Positions 1-9,282 of a DNA stretch of 13,109 nucleotides are shown here, in pieces; the first letter of the stretch is position 1, and the number at the start of each line of letters is the position of its first letter. The notes under the pieces are model-generated. The model was given only the letters and a program-made list of their open reading frames with translations. It searched no databases and had not been told where the DNA came from. A program made the translations under genes and the position numbers. Source of the DNA: Sphingomonadaceae bacterium. GTDB lineage: Bacteria; Pseudomonadota; Alphaproteobacteria; Sphingomonadales; Sphingomonadaceae. The stretch spans positions 1 through 13,109 of the forward strand of contig RFSU01000041.1 in NCBI GenBank assembly GCA_009923795.1. The letters are read 5' to 3'.

Positions 1-2
1 GC

Positions 3-74
3 CGCGAAATTGCCGCTCGCCCTGATTTAAGCCGTTGGCGCTGGTCAGATGCCAAATCCGGCTTTGTTCAATAG
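3..74 (+). CDS. Possible 3' end of an unidentified gene
   Basis: A frame open from the left edge encodes about 23 residues, ending RWRWSDAKSGFVQ, before a TAG at 72-74. The arginine, tryptophan and acidic mix looks protein-like, and the frame points toward rnpB. I do not recognise the family. The other two plus frames stop sooner (positions 28-30 and 23-25). A chance open frame of this length is quite possible, so confidence is low. cobS often precedes cobT in related genomes, but nothing seen here identifies this fragment as CobS. Confidence 0.25.
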   Translation, partial: REIAARPDLSRWRWSDAKSGFVQ

Positions 75-166
75 CCCAGTTTGACCGGACCGGGGCAGGT
101 CATCTTGGCGCGGTCATGGTCGTTAACGGTAGGCCGCTGTTATTCTTATCGGCAGAGCGCGTGACG

Positions 167-202
167 TTGCACCCAGCGCCGCTTGGCTCTAGATAGGGCG
201 TG
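167..202 (+). promoter_or_regulatory. Promoter of rnpB (sigma-70 type)
   Basis: A -35 TTGCAC at 167-172 is followed by a 17-nt spacer and a -10 TAGATA at 190-195. Counting seven bases on from the -10 gives a start at 202, exactly the first base of the P1 stem of RNase P RNA. The -10 is a weak match to consensus, but the agreement of geometry with the RNA 5' end supports it. Positions 75-166 show no other signal I can name. Confidence 0.65.
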
Positions 203-569
203 CCAGAGGGCCGGGCGGCCGCCGGTGGATCTTCGGATCTGCGGGAGGAAAGTCCGGGCTCCAGCGAGGAACGGTGCCGGGTAATGCCCGGCGGGGGTGA
301 CCCCAGGGACAGTGCCACAGAAAGCAAACCGCCGTTGCTTCGGCGCGGTCAGGTCGAAAGGGTGCGGTAAGAGCGCACCGCGCGTCTGGTAACAGAGGCG
401 GCACGGCAAACCCCACCGGGAGCAAGACCGAATAGGGACGGCATATGGGATTCCTCCTTCCCGTCGTCCGGGTTGGTTGCTTGAGCGTGCTGGTAACAGT
501 ACGCCTAGAGGAATGGTCGCCCATCACGCTTTGGCGTGTGGACAGAACCCGGCTTACAGGCCCTCTGGC
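202..569 (+). ncRNA. rnpB: RNase P RNA, bacterial type A
   Basis: This is the catalytic RNA of ribonuclease P, which cuts the 5' leader from pre-tRNAs. The ends pair perfectly as P1: GCCAGAGGGCC at 202-212 with GGCCCTCTGGC at 559-569. The conserved 5' P4 region GAGGAAAGTCCGGGCTCC lies at 245-262 and its 3' partner ACAGAACCCGGCTTACA at 542-558. The conserved ACAGAAA is at 317-323, and the hairpin GGTGCGGTAAGAGCGCACC at 361-379 is typical of the specificity domain. Length is about 368 nt, normal for type A. No clear intrinsic terminator follows; 570-636 has no stem with a U-run. Short open frames inside this RNA are not genes. Confidence 0.97.
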
Positions 570-636
570 TATTTCACTAAGGCAGTCTTTTGGTGGCTTT
601 CCCGCTGCCGAATTCGTCGCTAACGCGGTTTGAACA

Positions 637-2463
637 ATGGCGGATCAAACTCCTCTTGAAGCCTTTCGGCAGGTCCTGACCGGAACGGCGCGTGCAATGG
701 CGCATGAGCCGGAGGTGGAAGTCGCCTTCACGGCCGACGCCCCGTCGCAAGCGGGCAAGAATTTCAGGGTTCCCATGCCGGGCCGGGCCTTGCCTGCGGA
801 TCAAGTGGCTGAGGCGCGGGGCTTTGCCGATTCCATGGCGCTGCGGCTCAAGCATCATTCGGCGGGTCTTCATGCCGCCAATCGTCCGCCAGAAGCGGTG
901 GCGGGTGCAGTCTTCGACGCTGTGGAGACCGCGCGGATTGAGGCGCTTGGTGCGGCGGCAATGGATGGCGTGCGCGGCAATCTGAATCACGCGCTCGATA
1001 TGCGGATGCGCAGCGACCCGATTGCGCGCGCGCAAGGGGCGGATGAAGTGCCCTTGGCAACCGCCATTGGCCTTTTGGTGCGCGAACGCTTGACGGGCGA
1101 TGCAACGCCGGCGTCGGCGCGGGCCGGGCTGGATATGGTGCGCAGCTGGATTGAGGAAAAAGGCGGCGAGGATATCGACGCCTTGGCGCGTGCTGTTGCT
1201 GATCAATCGGCCTATGCGCGGCTCGCCCAAAAGCTGCTTCAGGATCTTGAGCTGACCGCCAACCCCGATGACATTGATCCGACCGAGTCCAACGACGCGG
1301 CGGATGATGAAGAGCAGCAGGGCGAAGGCGAGGACGATCAGCAGCAATCCGAAGACGGTGCGGCGGATGCGCAGATGGATGCGCGCGCCGAGCAGTCGGA
1401 TGGAGAGACCGAAGACGGCGACAACCAAGAAATGGACGCCGAATCGGATATGGATGCCGATGGCGAGCCGGGCGAAGAGGGGGAAGAGGGCATGATGCCC
1501 GTGCGCCCCAATCGGCCCCTGTCTGACCTGCCGCCACAATTTGATTATCAATGCTGGACGACCGATTTTGATGAAGTCATCGCCGCGACCGATTTGTGCG
1601 ATGAGGATGAGCTGACGCGCCTTCGGGCCCATCTGGATCAGCAGCTGGTCCATTTGCAAGGCGCGGTCACCAAACTTGCCAATCGCCTGCAACGCCGATT
1701 GATGGCGCAGCAAAACCGCAGCTGGGATTTTGATCAGGAAGAAGGGTTGCTGGATGCGGCCCGGCTGGCGCGCATTGTCGTCTCGCCGGGAAGTTCGCTC
1801 TCTTACAAAGTGGAACGCGATACGGAGTTTAAGGACACGGTCGTCACGCTGTTGATCGACAATAGCGGATCGATGCGGGGGCGGCCGATTTCTATTGCGG
1901 CGATCAGCGCAGATATTTTGGCGCGCACGTTGGAACGTTGCGGCGTGAAGACCGAGATTTTGGGCTTTACAACGCGCGCTTGGAAGGGCGGGCAGAGCCG
2001 TGAAAGCTGGCTGGCTGCAGGCCGGCCAACCGCGCCGGGTCGTCTCAATGACTTGCGCCATATTCTCTATAAAGCAGCCGACGAACCTTGGCGGCGGGCA
2101 AAAAAATCGCTCGGCCTGATGATGCGCGAAGGCTTGCTGAAAGAGAATATCGATGGAGAGGCGCTGCTCTGGGCGCATAATCGCCTGATCGCCCGATCCG
2201 AAGATCGTAAGATCCTGATGGTGATTTCAGATGGTGCGCCCGTTGATGACTCAACTCTGTCGGTCAATAATGGTGCCTATCTGGAACGCCATTTGCGGCA
2301 AGTGATCAACTGGATCGAGGCCCGATCCCCAGTGGAGATCTGCGCCATTGGCATTGGCCATGATGTGACGCGCTATTACCAAAAGGCCGTGACGATTATG
2401 GATGCCGAACAATTGGGCGGCACGATGATCGAACAGTTGGCTGGGTTGTTTGATACGGAGTAA
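637..2463 (+). CDS. cobT: Cobaltochelatase subunit CobT
   Basis: CobT is one of the two smaller subunits of the ATP-dependent CobNST cobaltochelatase, which inserts cobalt into hydrogenobyrinate a,c-diamide in aerobic cobalamin synthesis. The 608-residue length fits the family (about 600-630). The N-terminal CobT region is followed by a very acidic Asp/Glu/Gln linker at about residues 207-288 and a C-terminal von Willebrand A domain from about 400. The metal-site motif DNSGS is at 408-412, and ISDGAP with D532 forms the later strand. Start: an in-frame TGA at 631-633 excludes any earlier start, and the ATG at 637 gives the expected N-terminus. There is no Shine-Dalgarno sequence in front of it. 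Neither CobS nor CobN is visible in the window; a partner gene could lie outside it. Confidence 0.93.
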   Translation: MADQTPLEAFRQVLTGTARAMAHEPEVEVAFTADAPSQAGKNFRVPMPGRALPADQVAEARGFADSMALRLKHHSAGLHAANRPPEAVAGAVFDAVETARIEALGAAAMDGVRGNLNHALDMRMRSDPIARAQGADEVPLATAIGLLVRERLTGDATPASARAGLDMVRSWIEEKGGEDIDALARAVADQSAYARLAQKLLQDLELTANPDDIDPTESNDAADDEEQQGEGEDDQQQSEDGAADAQMDARAEQSDGETEDGDNQEMDAESDMDADGEPGEEGEEGMMPVRPNRPLSDLPPQFDYQCWTTDFDEVIAATDLCDEDELTRLRAHLDQQLVHLQGAVTKLANRLQRRLMAQQNRSWDFDQEEGLLDAARLARIVVSPGSSLSYKVERDTEFKDTVVTLLIDNSGSMRGRPISIAAISADILARTLERCGVKTEILGFTTRAWKGGQSRESWLAAGRPTAPGRLNDLRHILYKAADEPWRRAKKSLGLMMREGLLKENIDGEALLWAHNRLIARSEDRKILMVISDGAPVDDSTLSVNNGAYLERHLRQVINWIEARSPVEICAIGIGHDVTRYYQKAVTIMDAEQLGGTMIEQLAGLFDTE

Positions 2464-2470
2464 GCGGGTC

Positions 2471-2504
2471 TTGCAATTCTAGGTTTAAAACCTAGAATAA
2501 CACT
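2471..2504 (+). promoter_or_regulatory. Promoter and 23-bp palindromic operator of the toxin-antitoxin operon
   Basis: A perfect inverted repeat with 11-bp arms and a single central base spans 2476-2498: ATTCTAGGTTT, A, AAACCTAGAAT. It overlaps a good promoter, -35 TTGCAA at 2471-2476, a 16-nt spacer and -10 TAGAAT at 2493-2498. The -10 forms part of the right arm. Phd/YefM antitoxins normally repress their own operon by binding palindromes over the promoter, so this is the likely operator. The predicted transcription start falls on about 2505, the A of the antitoxin ATG. An alternative role as a cobT terminator is less likely because no U-run follows. Confidence 0.75.
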
Positions 2505-2735
2505 ATGGACCGCGCAATCACCGCCACCGATGCCAATCAGCATTTTTCCGAACTGCTTCGCGATGTGCAGGACGGCAGCAGTTTCGTTGTTATGTCGCGC
2601 GGTCGCGCGGTGGCGCGCGTTATTCCCGTGGAAAAGGATGGCCAACGGGCGCAGATGGAGACGCTGGGGCGGTTTTTGCAGACCTTGCCGCAACGCTCAG
2701 CTGGCCATTGGACGCGTGAAGACTTGTATCGCTGA
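2505..2735 (+). CDS. Antitoxin, Phd/YefM family
   Basis: This 76-residue protein should neutralise the adjacent PIN toxin and repress its own operon. The N-terminal two-thirds carry the Phd/YefM fold signature: TATDANQHFSELLRDVQDG (residues 6-24), then the strand-turn-strand FVVMSRGRAVARVIP (27-41). The C-terminal part, about 45-76, is polar with W69 and would be the toxin-binding tail. The gene overlaps the toxin by one base (TGATG, 2733-2737), a sign of translational coupling. No Shine-Dalgarno sequence precedes the ATG, and the promoter position predicts a leaderless message. The family call is secure; the exact subfamily is not. Confidence 0.9.
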   Translation: MDRAITATDANQHFSELLRDVQDGSSFVVMSRGRAVARVIPVEKDGQRAQMETLGRFLQTLPQRSAGHWTREDLYR

Positions 2736-3195
2736 TGCAGCGTGTCGCGCTTGATACCAATTTCCTTGCCTATCTGGCTGGGGTGGAGCGCGCGCCAACG
2801 GATGCTGAAAAGGTCAGTCATGCCCGCCGCCTTTTTTCTAAACTGGCTCATTCGGCCAGCTTGATCGTGCCTGTGCAGACGCTGGGCGAATTGTTCGTTG
2901 TTCTGTCGCGCGCCAAAATACCCGCAGATGAGGCACGCTCGATCATTTTAGAGTTCAACCAAGGCCTTGAGACATCCGATAGCAGCGTTGCGACGATGAA
3001 TGCGGCGCTGGATCTGGTTGTCGATCACCGCCTGCAGTATTGGGATGCTCTGATCCTGTCGGCCTCTGCCACCGCGCGTGCAACTTTATTGTTAAGCGAA
3101 GATATGCAGGATGGCTTTGTCTGGCGGGGGGTGACGGTTGTTAATCCCTTTGCGGCATCGCCGCATCGCAAGTTGGTCGCTCTGCTCGATCAGAC

Positions 3196-3199
<4 letters not shown>
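2735..3199 (+). CDS. PIN-domain toxin, VapC type
   Basis: This is a 154-residue PIN-domain ribonuclease, the toxin of a type II system. VapC relatives are Mg-dependent RNases that cleave tRNA or rRNA; the target here cannot be read from sequence. The acidic active-site set is complete: D7 in ALDTNF, E52 in TLGELF, D104 in YWDAL, and E122/D123 in LLSEDMQDG. It therefore looks active. The ATG shares its A with the antitoxin stop codon. The 3' end overlaps the convergent uvrB stop within TTAA at 3196-3199, leaving no room for a terminator between the genes. Confidence 0.9.
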
Positions 3200-5376
<2,177 letters not shown>

Positions 5377-5437
5377 GAATTCAACCTAGGGGCGATGGGC
5401 AGCAGAGGCAATGCGCAGCAAATGGTCGTGGGCATTA

Positions 5438-5472
5438 TTGACAGGCGTGTCAGCAAAAATTATCTAGCATTT
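5438..5472 (+). promoter_or_regulatory. Promoter of coq4 with a possible operator
   Basis: A consensus -35 TTGACA at 5438-5443, a 17-nt spacer and a weak -10 TATCTA at 5461-5466 lie in the 96-bp space between the divergent uvrB and coq4. The predicted start is at about 5473, the A of the coq4 ATG, so the message would be leaderless. The -35 is also the left arm of an inverted repeat, TGACA-GGCG-TGTCA (5439-5452), which could be a regulator site. I see no convincing promoter for uvrB in the opposite direction. Confidence 0.5.
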
Positions 5473-6255
5473 ATGACACCGACCCACTTCTCCGACCCGC
5501 GCCGGGAACGACTGCGCTTTCGTCCGTTCAAGGCAATGGCGCATTTCCGTCAGCTGATCCGCGACAAGGAAGATACCGAACAGGTGTTCCGCATTTTTGA
5601 ATGCTTGCCGCGCCGCTCTTTTTGGGCCGATGCGAAAGCCTTTTGTGAAAGCGCAAAAGGCCGGGCGCTGATGCAGAGCGAGCCCTATCTGCCCGATGTG
5701 CTGGATGATCATGAGGCGCTTTTGAAGTTGCCGGAAAATTCGGTTGCCCATGCCTATGTCGCGTTCATGCGCCGTGAAGGCCTGTCGGCGGCCGGGCTGG
5801 TTGCTGAATCCGAAAAGATGCGCGTGGGACGCCCTGTCTTTCAGGATCAGATCCAATGGTATGGCAATCGTCTGCGCGACACGCATGATCTGCTCCATAT
5901 TCTCACAGGCTATGGCCGGGATGCCTTGGGCGAACAATGCGCGCTCGGCTTTACCTATGGGCAGGATCGCGCCTGGGGCAGTTTGCTCATTGCTTGGGCT
6001 GGGGCATATGAACTCAAGCGTCGTGTTCGCGCGGACGCCCCGGTTTATGGGGCCGTTGCGCAATCCCAGCGTCATGGCAAAGCCGCGCAGAAAGTCTTTG
6101 AACAAGATATTCGCGCGCTCTTGGCCGAACCGCTGGATGCCGCGCGCAAGCGGTTGAATATTGGCGATCCCGATGTTTATCAGGCGGCGCACCAGAGCTA
6201 TCTTGCTCGCGGGATTGATCCCTATAATTTTCTGGCGGCGCCTGCGGCGGCCTGA
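5473..6255 (+). CDS. coq4: Ubiquinone biosynthesis protein, COQ4 family
   Basis: COQ4-family proteins act in ubiquinone synthesis at the inner membrane. The eukaryotic protein organises the CoQ synthome and has been linked to oxidative decarboxylation of the ring C1. The family metal motif HDxxH-x11-E is intact: H138, D139, H142 and E154 within THDLLHILTGYGRDALGE. At 260 residues it is a normal length, and it has no signal peptide. I chose ATG 5473 because the upstream in-frame ATG at 5422 would read through the promoter. The frame is open far upstream across uvrB, but that part is an antisense shadow. Its regulation may be shared with uvrB through the divergent spacer. Confidence 0.9.
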   Translation: MTPTHFSDPRRERLRFRPFKAMAHFRQLIRDKEDTEQVFRIFECLPRRSFWADAKAFCESAKGRALMQSEPYLPDVLDDHEALLKLPENSVAHAYVAFMRREGLSAAGLVAESEKMRVGRPVFQDQIQWYGNRLRDTHDLLHILTGYGRDALGEQCALGFTYGQDRAWGSLLIAWAGAYELKRRVRADAPVYGAVAQSQRHGKAAQKVFEQDIRALLAEPLDAARKRLNIGDPDVYQAAHQSYLARGIDPYNFLAAPAAA

Positions 6256-6281
6256 CCCTCTGACGTTAAACGGACAGCCGG

Positions 6282-6317
6282 GATTGCGCAGGACGCGCAA
6301 TCACGGCAGGACGCGCA
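6282..6317 (+). repeat. Hairpin plus 11-bp direct repeat before the lipoprotein gene
   Basis: GATTGCGC (6282-6289), a 5-nt loop AGGAC and GCGCAATC (6295-6302) form a perfect 8-bp stem. CAGGACGCGCA occurs twice, at 6289-6299 across the loop and 3' arm, and at 6307-6317 directly before the ATG at 6319. The second copy supplies the AGGA Shine-Dalgarno sequence. No U-run follows the hairpin, so it is not a standard terminator for coq4. It may be an operator, an mRNA structure, or a small tandem duplication. Confidence 0.5.
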
Positions 6318-6318
6318 T

Positions 6319-6927
6319 ATGACGATGCGTTTGCTGGCTTTGGTGCCGCTGATCTTTCTCGCCGGTTGCGAAAAAATGTCTGACCCCGTTCAGTCCGGCA
6401 AACGGGCGGCGGCCACTGCCGCAGGTCGGGAGCGGCCCATTGTGACGGCGCTTCAACCCGGATTGTGGGAAACCACGACCGAGATTGCCGTTATGGACGC
6501 AGATGCCCGTGCGGCCCTTGAGACGTCCGATGCCCGCGCCCTTGCGGACAAGCTGGGCGGAGAACGGCGAGTGAGTTTAGCCTGCCTGACTGCCGATCAG
6601 GCGCGCAGCCCCAATGCCTTGGTCATTGGCAGCCGGGACCAGGGGCAATGTAGCTTTGAGAGCTTTTCCCTCAATCGCGGCACGTTGGATGCCGTGTTGG
6701 CCTGTTCAAAGCCCGGAAAAGCCGGTCGAACCTTGATTGCGGCCCATGGCAGCTATGCCGGAACAGCCTTTGCGCTCGATACGGTGCTACGGATCGAACC
6801 AGATACGCCCTATGACAGCGTTAAGGGGCCAATGCCGAAGGCCAAAGCGCCGCCCGTGCGGTTCCACACCCGCATTACGGGCGCGCTGAAGGGTGCCTGC
6901 CCTGCTGGAGAAGAGATCGCGCAATAA
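6319..6927 (+). CDS. DUF3617-type lipoprotein
   Basis: This 202-residue protein has a signal peptide ending in the lipobox LAGC, with the modified cysteine at C17, so it should be a membrane-anchored periplasmic lipoprotein. The mature part matches the DUF3617 pattern as I know it: PGLWETTTEI near residues 49-58, a cysteine in SLACLTADQ, then CSFESFSLNRGTLDAVLAC, where two further cysteines could form a disulfide. The function of DUF3617 is unknown. The gene follows coq4 by 63 bp in the same direction and could share its transcript. AGGA at 6308-6311, seven bases from the ATG, supports the start. Confidence 0.8.
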   Translation: MTMRLLALVPLIFLAGCEKMSDPVQSGKRAAATAAGRERPIVTALQPGLWETTTEIAVMDADARAALETSDARALADKLGGERRVSLACLTADQARSPNALVIGSRDQGQCSFESFSLNRGTLDAVLACSKPGKAGRTLIAAHGSYAGTAFALDTVLRIEPDTPYDSVKGPMPKAKAPPVRFHTRITGALKGACPAGEEIAQ

Positions 6928-6942
6928 CCACAGGGCCTGTGG
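6928..6942. terminator. Possible weak bidirectional hairpin between convergent genes
   Basis: The palindrome CCACAGG-G-CCTGTGG directly follows the lipoprotein stop codon and lies 33 bp beyond the 3' end of the convergent purL. In RNA it would give a 5-6 bp stem with a tiny loop. Downstream on the plus strand is CTTTCCTATTCT, only weakly U-rich, so terminator strength is doubtful. Confidence 0.35.
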
Positions 6943-6974
6943 CTTTCCTATTCTCTGCGCCTTTGTGCGACCGA

Positions 6975-9131
6975 TTAGCCGTTCATCAATGCCGGGAAAA
7001 AGCCCTCATGCCCCGTTCGGAGCGTTTCAAGCGCAGCACCCGCTACCGTATCGCCGCCCGTTGTGCCGATGCGCACAGCGCCTTCAATGAAGCCGTCAGA
7101 CGCGGTTGTGACGACATAGCGGCCCTGATCTTCGCCAAAGGCCTGCGCTGGTGTCATCCCGTCCAGCTCGGCACCGATGCGGCCAGCCAGGGCCATTTCG
7201 GCAATGGTGACCAATAGGCCACCATCCGCAATGTCGTGGACGGCGGTGGCAATGCCTGCGTGAATAAGGGCACGAACCTGTTCCCCACGGGTGCGCTCTG
7301 CGGCCAGATCAACTTTGGGGGCAGCGCCTGCTTCGCGGCCTTCGATTTCGCGCAGCCAGATGGATTGGCCCAGATGGTCGCCATGCCCGCCGATCAGCCA
7401 GATCGCTTCGCCTGCTTGTTTGAAAGCGATAGTGGCGGCCTTGCGCCAATCGGCCATCAGGCCGACCCCACCAATGGCAGGCGTTGGCAAAATGGCAGAC
7501 CCGCCGCCCGTCGCCTTGGATTCATTGTAGAGCGAGACATTCCCCGACACGATTGGGTAATCAAGCGCGCGGCACGCATCACCCATACCCCCAAGGCAGC
7601 CGACAATTTGCGCCATGATTTCGGGGCGCTGCGGATTGGCAAAGTTCAGGCAATTGGTGATCGCTAGCGGCGTTGCGCCCACGGCGGAAATGTTGCGATA
7701 GGTCTCAGCCACCGCCTGCTTGCCGCCCTCATAAGGATCGGCATAGCAATAGCGCGGGGTGCAGTCGGTCGTGATGGCAATGGCTTTGTCCGTGCCATGG
7801 ACGCGCACAACCGCCGAATCGCCGCCCGGCGCCTGCACTGTGTCGCCGCCAACTTTGTTGTCATATTGCTCCCAAATCCAGCGACGTGAGGCAATGTCCG
7901 GTGAAGCCATGAGCGTGACAAGGTCAGCACCGAGGTCTTCGCTCTCCTTGACTGCACCCAGCTCTGGCACCTTGGCCCAGGCCTGATATTCGGTCGGGCT
8001 GATATAGGGGCGTTCATATTCAGGCGCTTCATCGGCAAGCGGCGCGAGCGGAATATCCGCCACGACCTCGCCGTTGAATTTCAGCACCATATGCTCGGTA
8101 TCAGTGATGGTGCCGATAACCGCGAAATCCAGTTCCCATTTGCGGAAAATCGCCTCTGCCTCGGCTTCGCGGCCGGGCTTTAAGACCATGAGCATCCGCT
8201 CCTGACTTTCAGAGAGCATCATTTCATACGGTGTCATGCCCGTTTCGCGGCAGGGCACTTTGTTCATGTTGAGCTCAATGCCCACGCCGCCCTTGGACGC
8301 CATTTCAACGGAGGAGGAGGTGAGGCCCGCAGCACCCATATCCTGAATGGCGACAATCGCGTCGGATGCCATGAGTTCAAGACAGGCTTCGATCAGCAGC
8401 TTTTCGGTAAAGGGGTCGCCGACCTGAACGGTTGGGCGCTTTTCTTCCGAGTCCTCAGTAAAGTCGGCGGAGGCCATGGTGGCCCCGTGGATCCCGTCCC
8501 GCCCGGTCTTGGAACCGACATAGACAACGGGGTTGCCGATGCCGGCTGCGGCGCAATAGAAAATCTTGTCAGTCTGCGCGACGCCCACGGTCATCGCGTT
8601 GACCAAGATATTGCCATCATAGGCCGGGTGAAAATTCACTTCCCCGCCAACCGTCGGCACGCCCACGCAATTGCCATAGCCACCAATGCCGCGCACTACG
8701 CCAGAGATGAGGTGGCGCATTTTCGGGTGATCGGGCCGGCCAAAACGCAGCGCATTCATATTGGCAATGGGGCGGGCGCCCATGGTGAAGACGTCGCGCA
8801 AAATGCCGCCGACGCCCGTTGCCGCCCCTTGATAGGGTTCGATGTAAGACGGATGATTGTGGCTTTCCATCTTGAAGATGGCGGCTTGCCCATCGCCAAT
8901 GTCGATCACCCCTGCATTTTCACCGGGGCCGCAAATCACCCAAGGGGCGGAGGTCGGCAATTTTTTCAGGTGAAAGCGGGAGGATTTATAGGAGCAATGC
9001 TCCGACCACATGACCGAGAAGATACCAAGTTCGGTCAGGTTTGGCTCCCGACCCATGGCGCGCAGAACGCGTGCATATTCTTCGGAGGAGAAGCCGTGTT
9101 CGGCGACGATTTCGGGCGTGATCTGGGACAT
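6975..9131 (-). CDS. purL: Phosphoribosylformylglycinamidine synthase subunit PurL (small type)
   Basis: PurL converts FGAR to FGAM with ATP and ammonia, the fourth step of de novo purine synthesis. The 718-residue length marks the small PurL that works with separate PurS and PurQ, neither of which lies in this window. Visible motifs are MWSEHCSYK (41-49) with catalytic-site H45, ESHNHPS (89-95) for ATP and Mg binding, and the glycine-rich GAATGVGGILRDVFTMGARP (102-121). A second AIR-synthase-like half follows, and the C-terminus ends normally. The start MSQITPEI fits the family; AAGG sits about 8 bases upstream. Gene ends are not shared with its neighbours, so it appears to be transcribed alone. 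Confidence 0.97.
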   Translation of the reverse strand: MSQITPEIVAEHGFSSEEYARVLRAMGREPNLTELGIFSVMWSEHCSYKSSRFHLKKLPTSAPWVICGPGENAGVIDIGDGQAAIFKMESHNHPSYIEPYQGAATGVGGILRDVFTMGARPIANMNALRFGRPDHPKMRHLISGVVRGIGGYGNCVGVPTVGGEVNFHPAYDGNILVNAMTVGVAQTDKIFYCAAAGIGNPVVYVGSKTGRDGIHGATMASADFTEDSEEKRPTVQVGDPFTEKLLIEACLELMASDAIVAIQDMGAAGLTSSSVEMASKGGVGIELNMNKVPCRETGMTPYEMMLSESQERMLMVLKPGREAEAEAIFRKWELDFAVIGTITDTEHMVLKFNGEVVADIPLAPLADEAPEYERPYISPTEYQAWAKVPELGAVKESEDLGADLVTLMASPDIASRRWIWEQYDNKVGGDTVQAPGGDSAVVRVHGTDKAIAITTDCTPRYCYADPYEGGKQAVAETYRNISAVGATPLAITNCLNFANPQRPEIMAQIVGCLGGMGDACRALDYPIVSGNVSLYNESKATGGGSAILPTPAIGGVGLMADWRKAATIAFKQAGEAIWLIGGHGDHLGQSIWLREIEGREAGAAPKVDLAAERTRGEQVRALIHAGIATAVHDIADGGLLVTIAEMALAGRIGAELDGMTPAQAFGEDQGRYVVTTASDGFIEGAVRIGTTGGDTVAGAALETLRTGHEGFFPALMNG

Positions 9132-9155
9132 GGCCGGGCCTTAGCGGTGGAAATC

Positions 9156-9191
9156 GATTCCGCCTAGACCATGATCGCATCTGATTGGCAA
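9156..9191 (-). promoter_or_regulatory. Putative promoter of purL
   Basis: Read on the minus strand, -35 TTGCCA (9191-9186), a 17-nt spacer and -10 TCTAGG (9168-9163) precede the purL ATG at 9131. The -35 is close to consensus and the -10 is poor. The predicted start at about 9156 leaves a leader of about 25 nt. No purine riboswitch fold can be recognised in so short a leader. Confidence 0.35.
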
Positions 9192-9226
9192 ATCCCGGGA
9201 CAGAAAGACGTATTTCGGCCAGATAC

Positions 9227-9257
9227 AAAAAAGGCCGACCCAAAGGCCGGCCTTTTT
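9227..9257 (-). terminator. Intrinsic terminator of the rpsF-rpsR-rplI operon
   Basis: On the minus strand AAAAAGGCCGGCC (9257-9245), the loop TTTG and GGTCGGCCTTTTT (9240-9228) form a 13-bp stem with one G-U pair, and the run of six U closes at 9227. It lies 25 bp beyond the rplI stop codon. On the plus strand the same stem has an A-C mismatch, so the element is better suited to the minus-strand operon than to plus-strand transcription. Confidence 0.88.
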
Positions 9258-9282
9258 CTGTTTTTCGGCGCAACAGAGCAGA

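Noticed and set aside
445..633. Small plus-strand frame inside rnpB
   Set aside because: It lies almost entirely within the structured RNase P RNA.
577..2178. A 533-codon open frame on the minus strand opposite cobT
   Set aside because: It is a mirror of the high-GC cobT codons. The translation is rich in His, Arg and Ala, has no recognisable domain, and runs into the rnpB gene side.
5377..5472. Search for a LexA (SOS) box controlling uvrB
   Set aside because: No GTTC-N7-GTTC or close variant is present in the spacer, and no convincing minus-strand promoter was seen.
8487..9167. A 226-codon plus-strand frame opposite purL
   Set aside because: Antisense shadow of a clearly conserved gene, with no ribosome site and a composition typical of mirrored frames.
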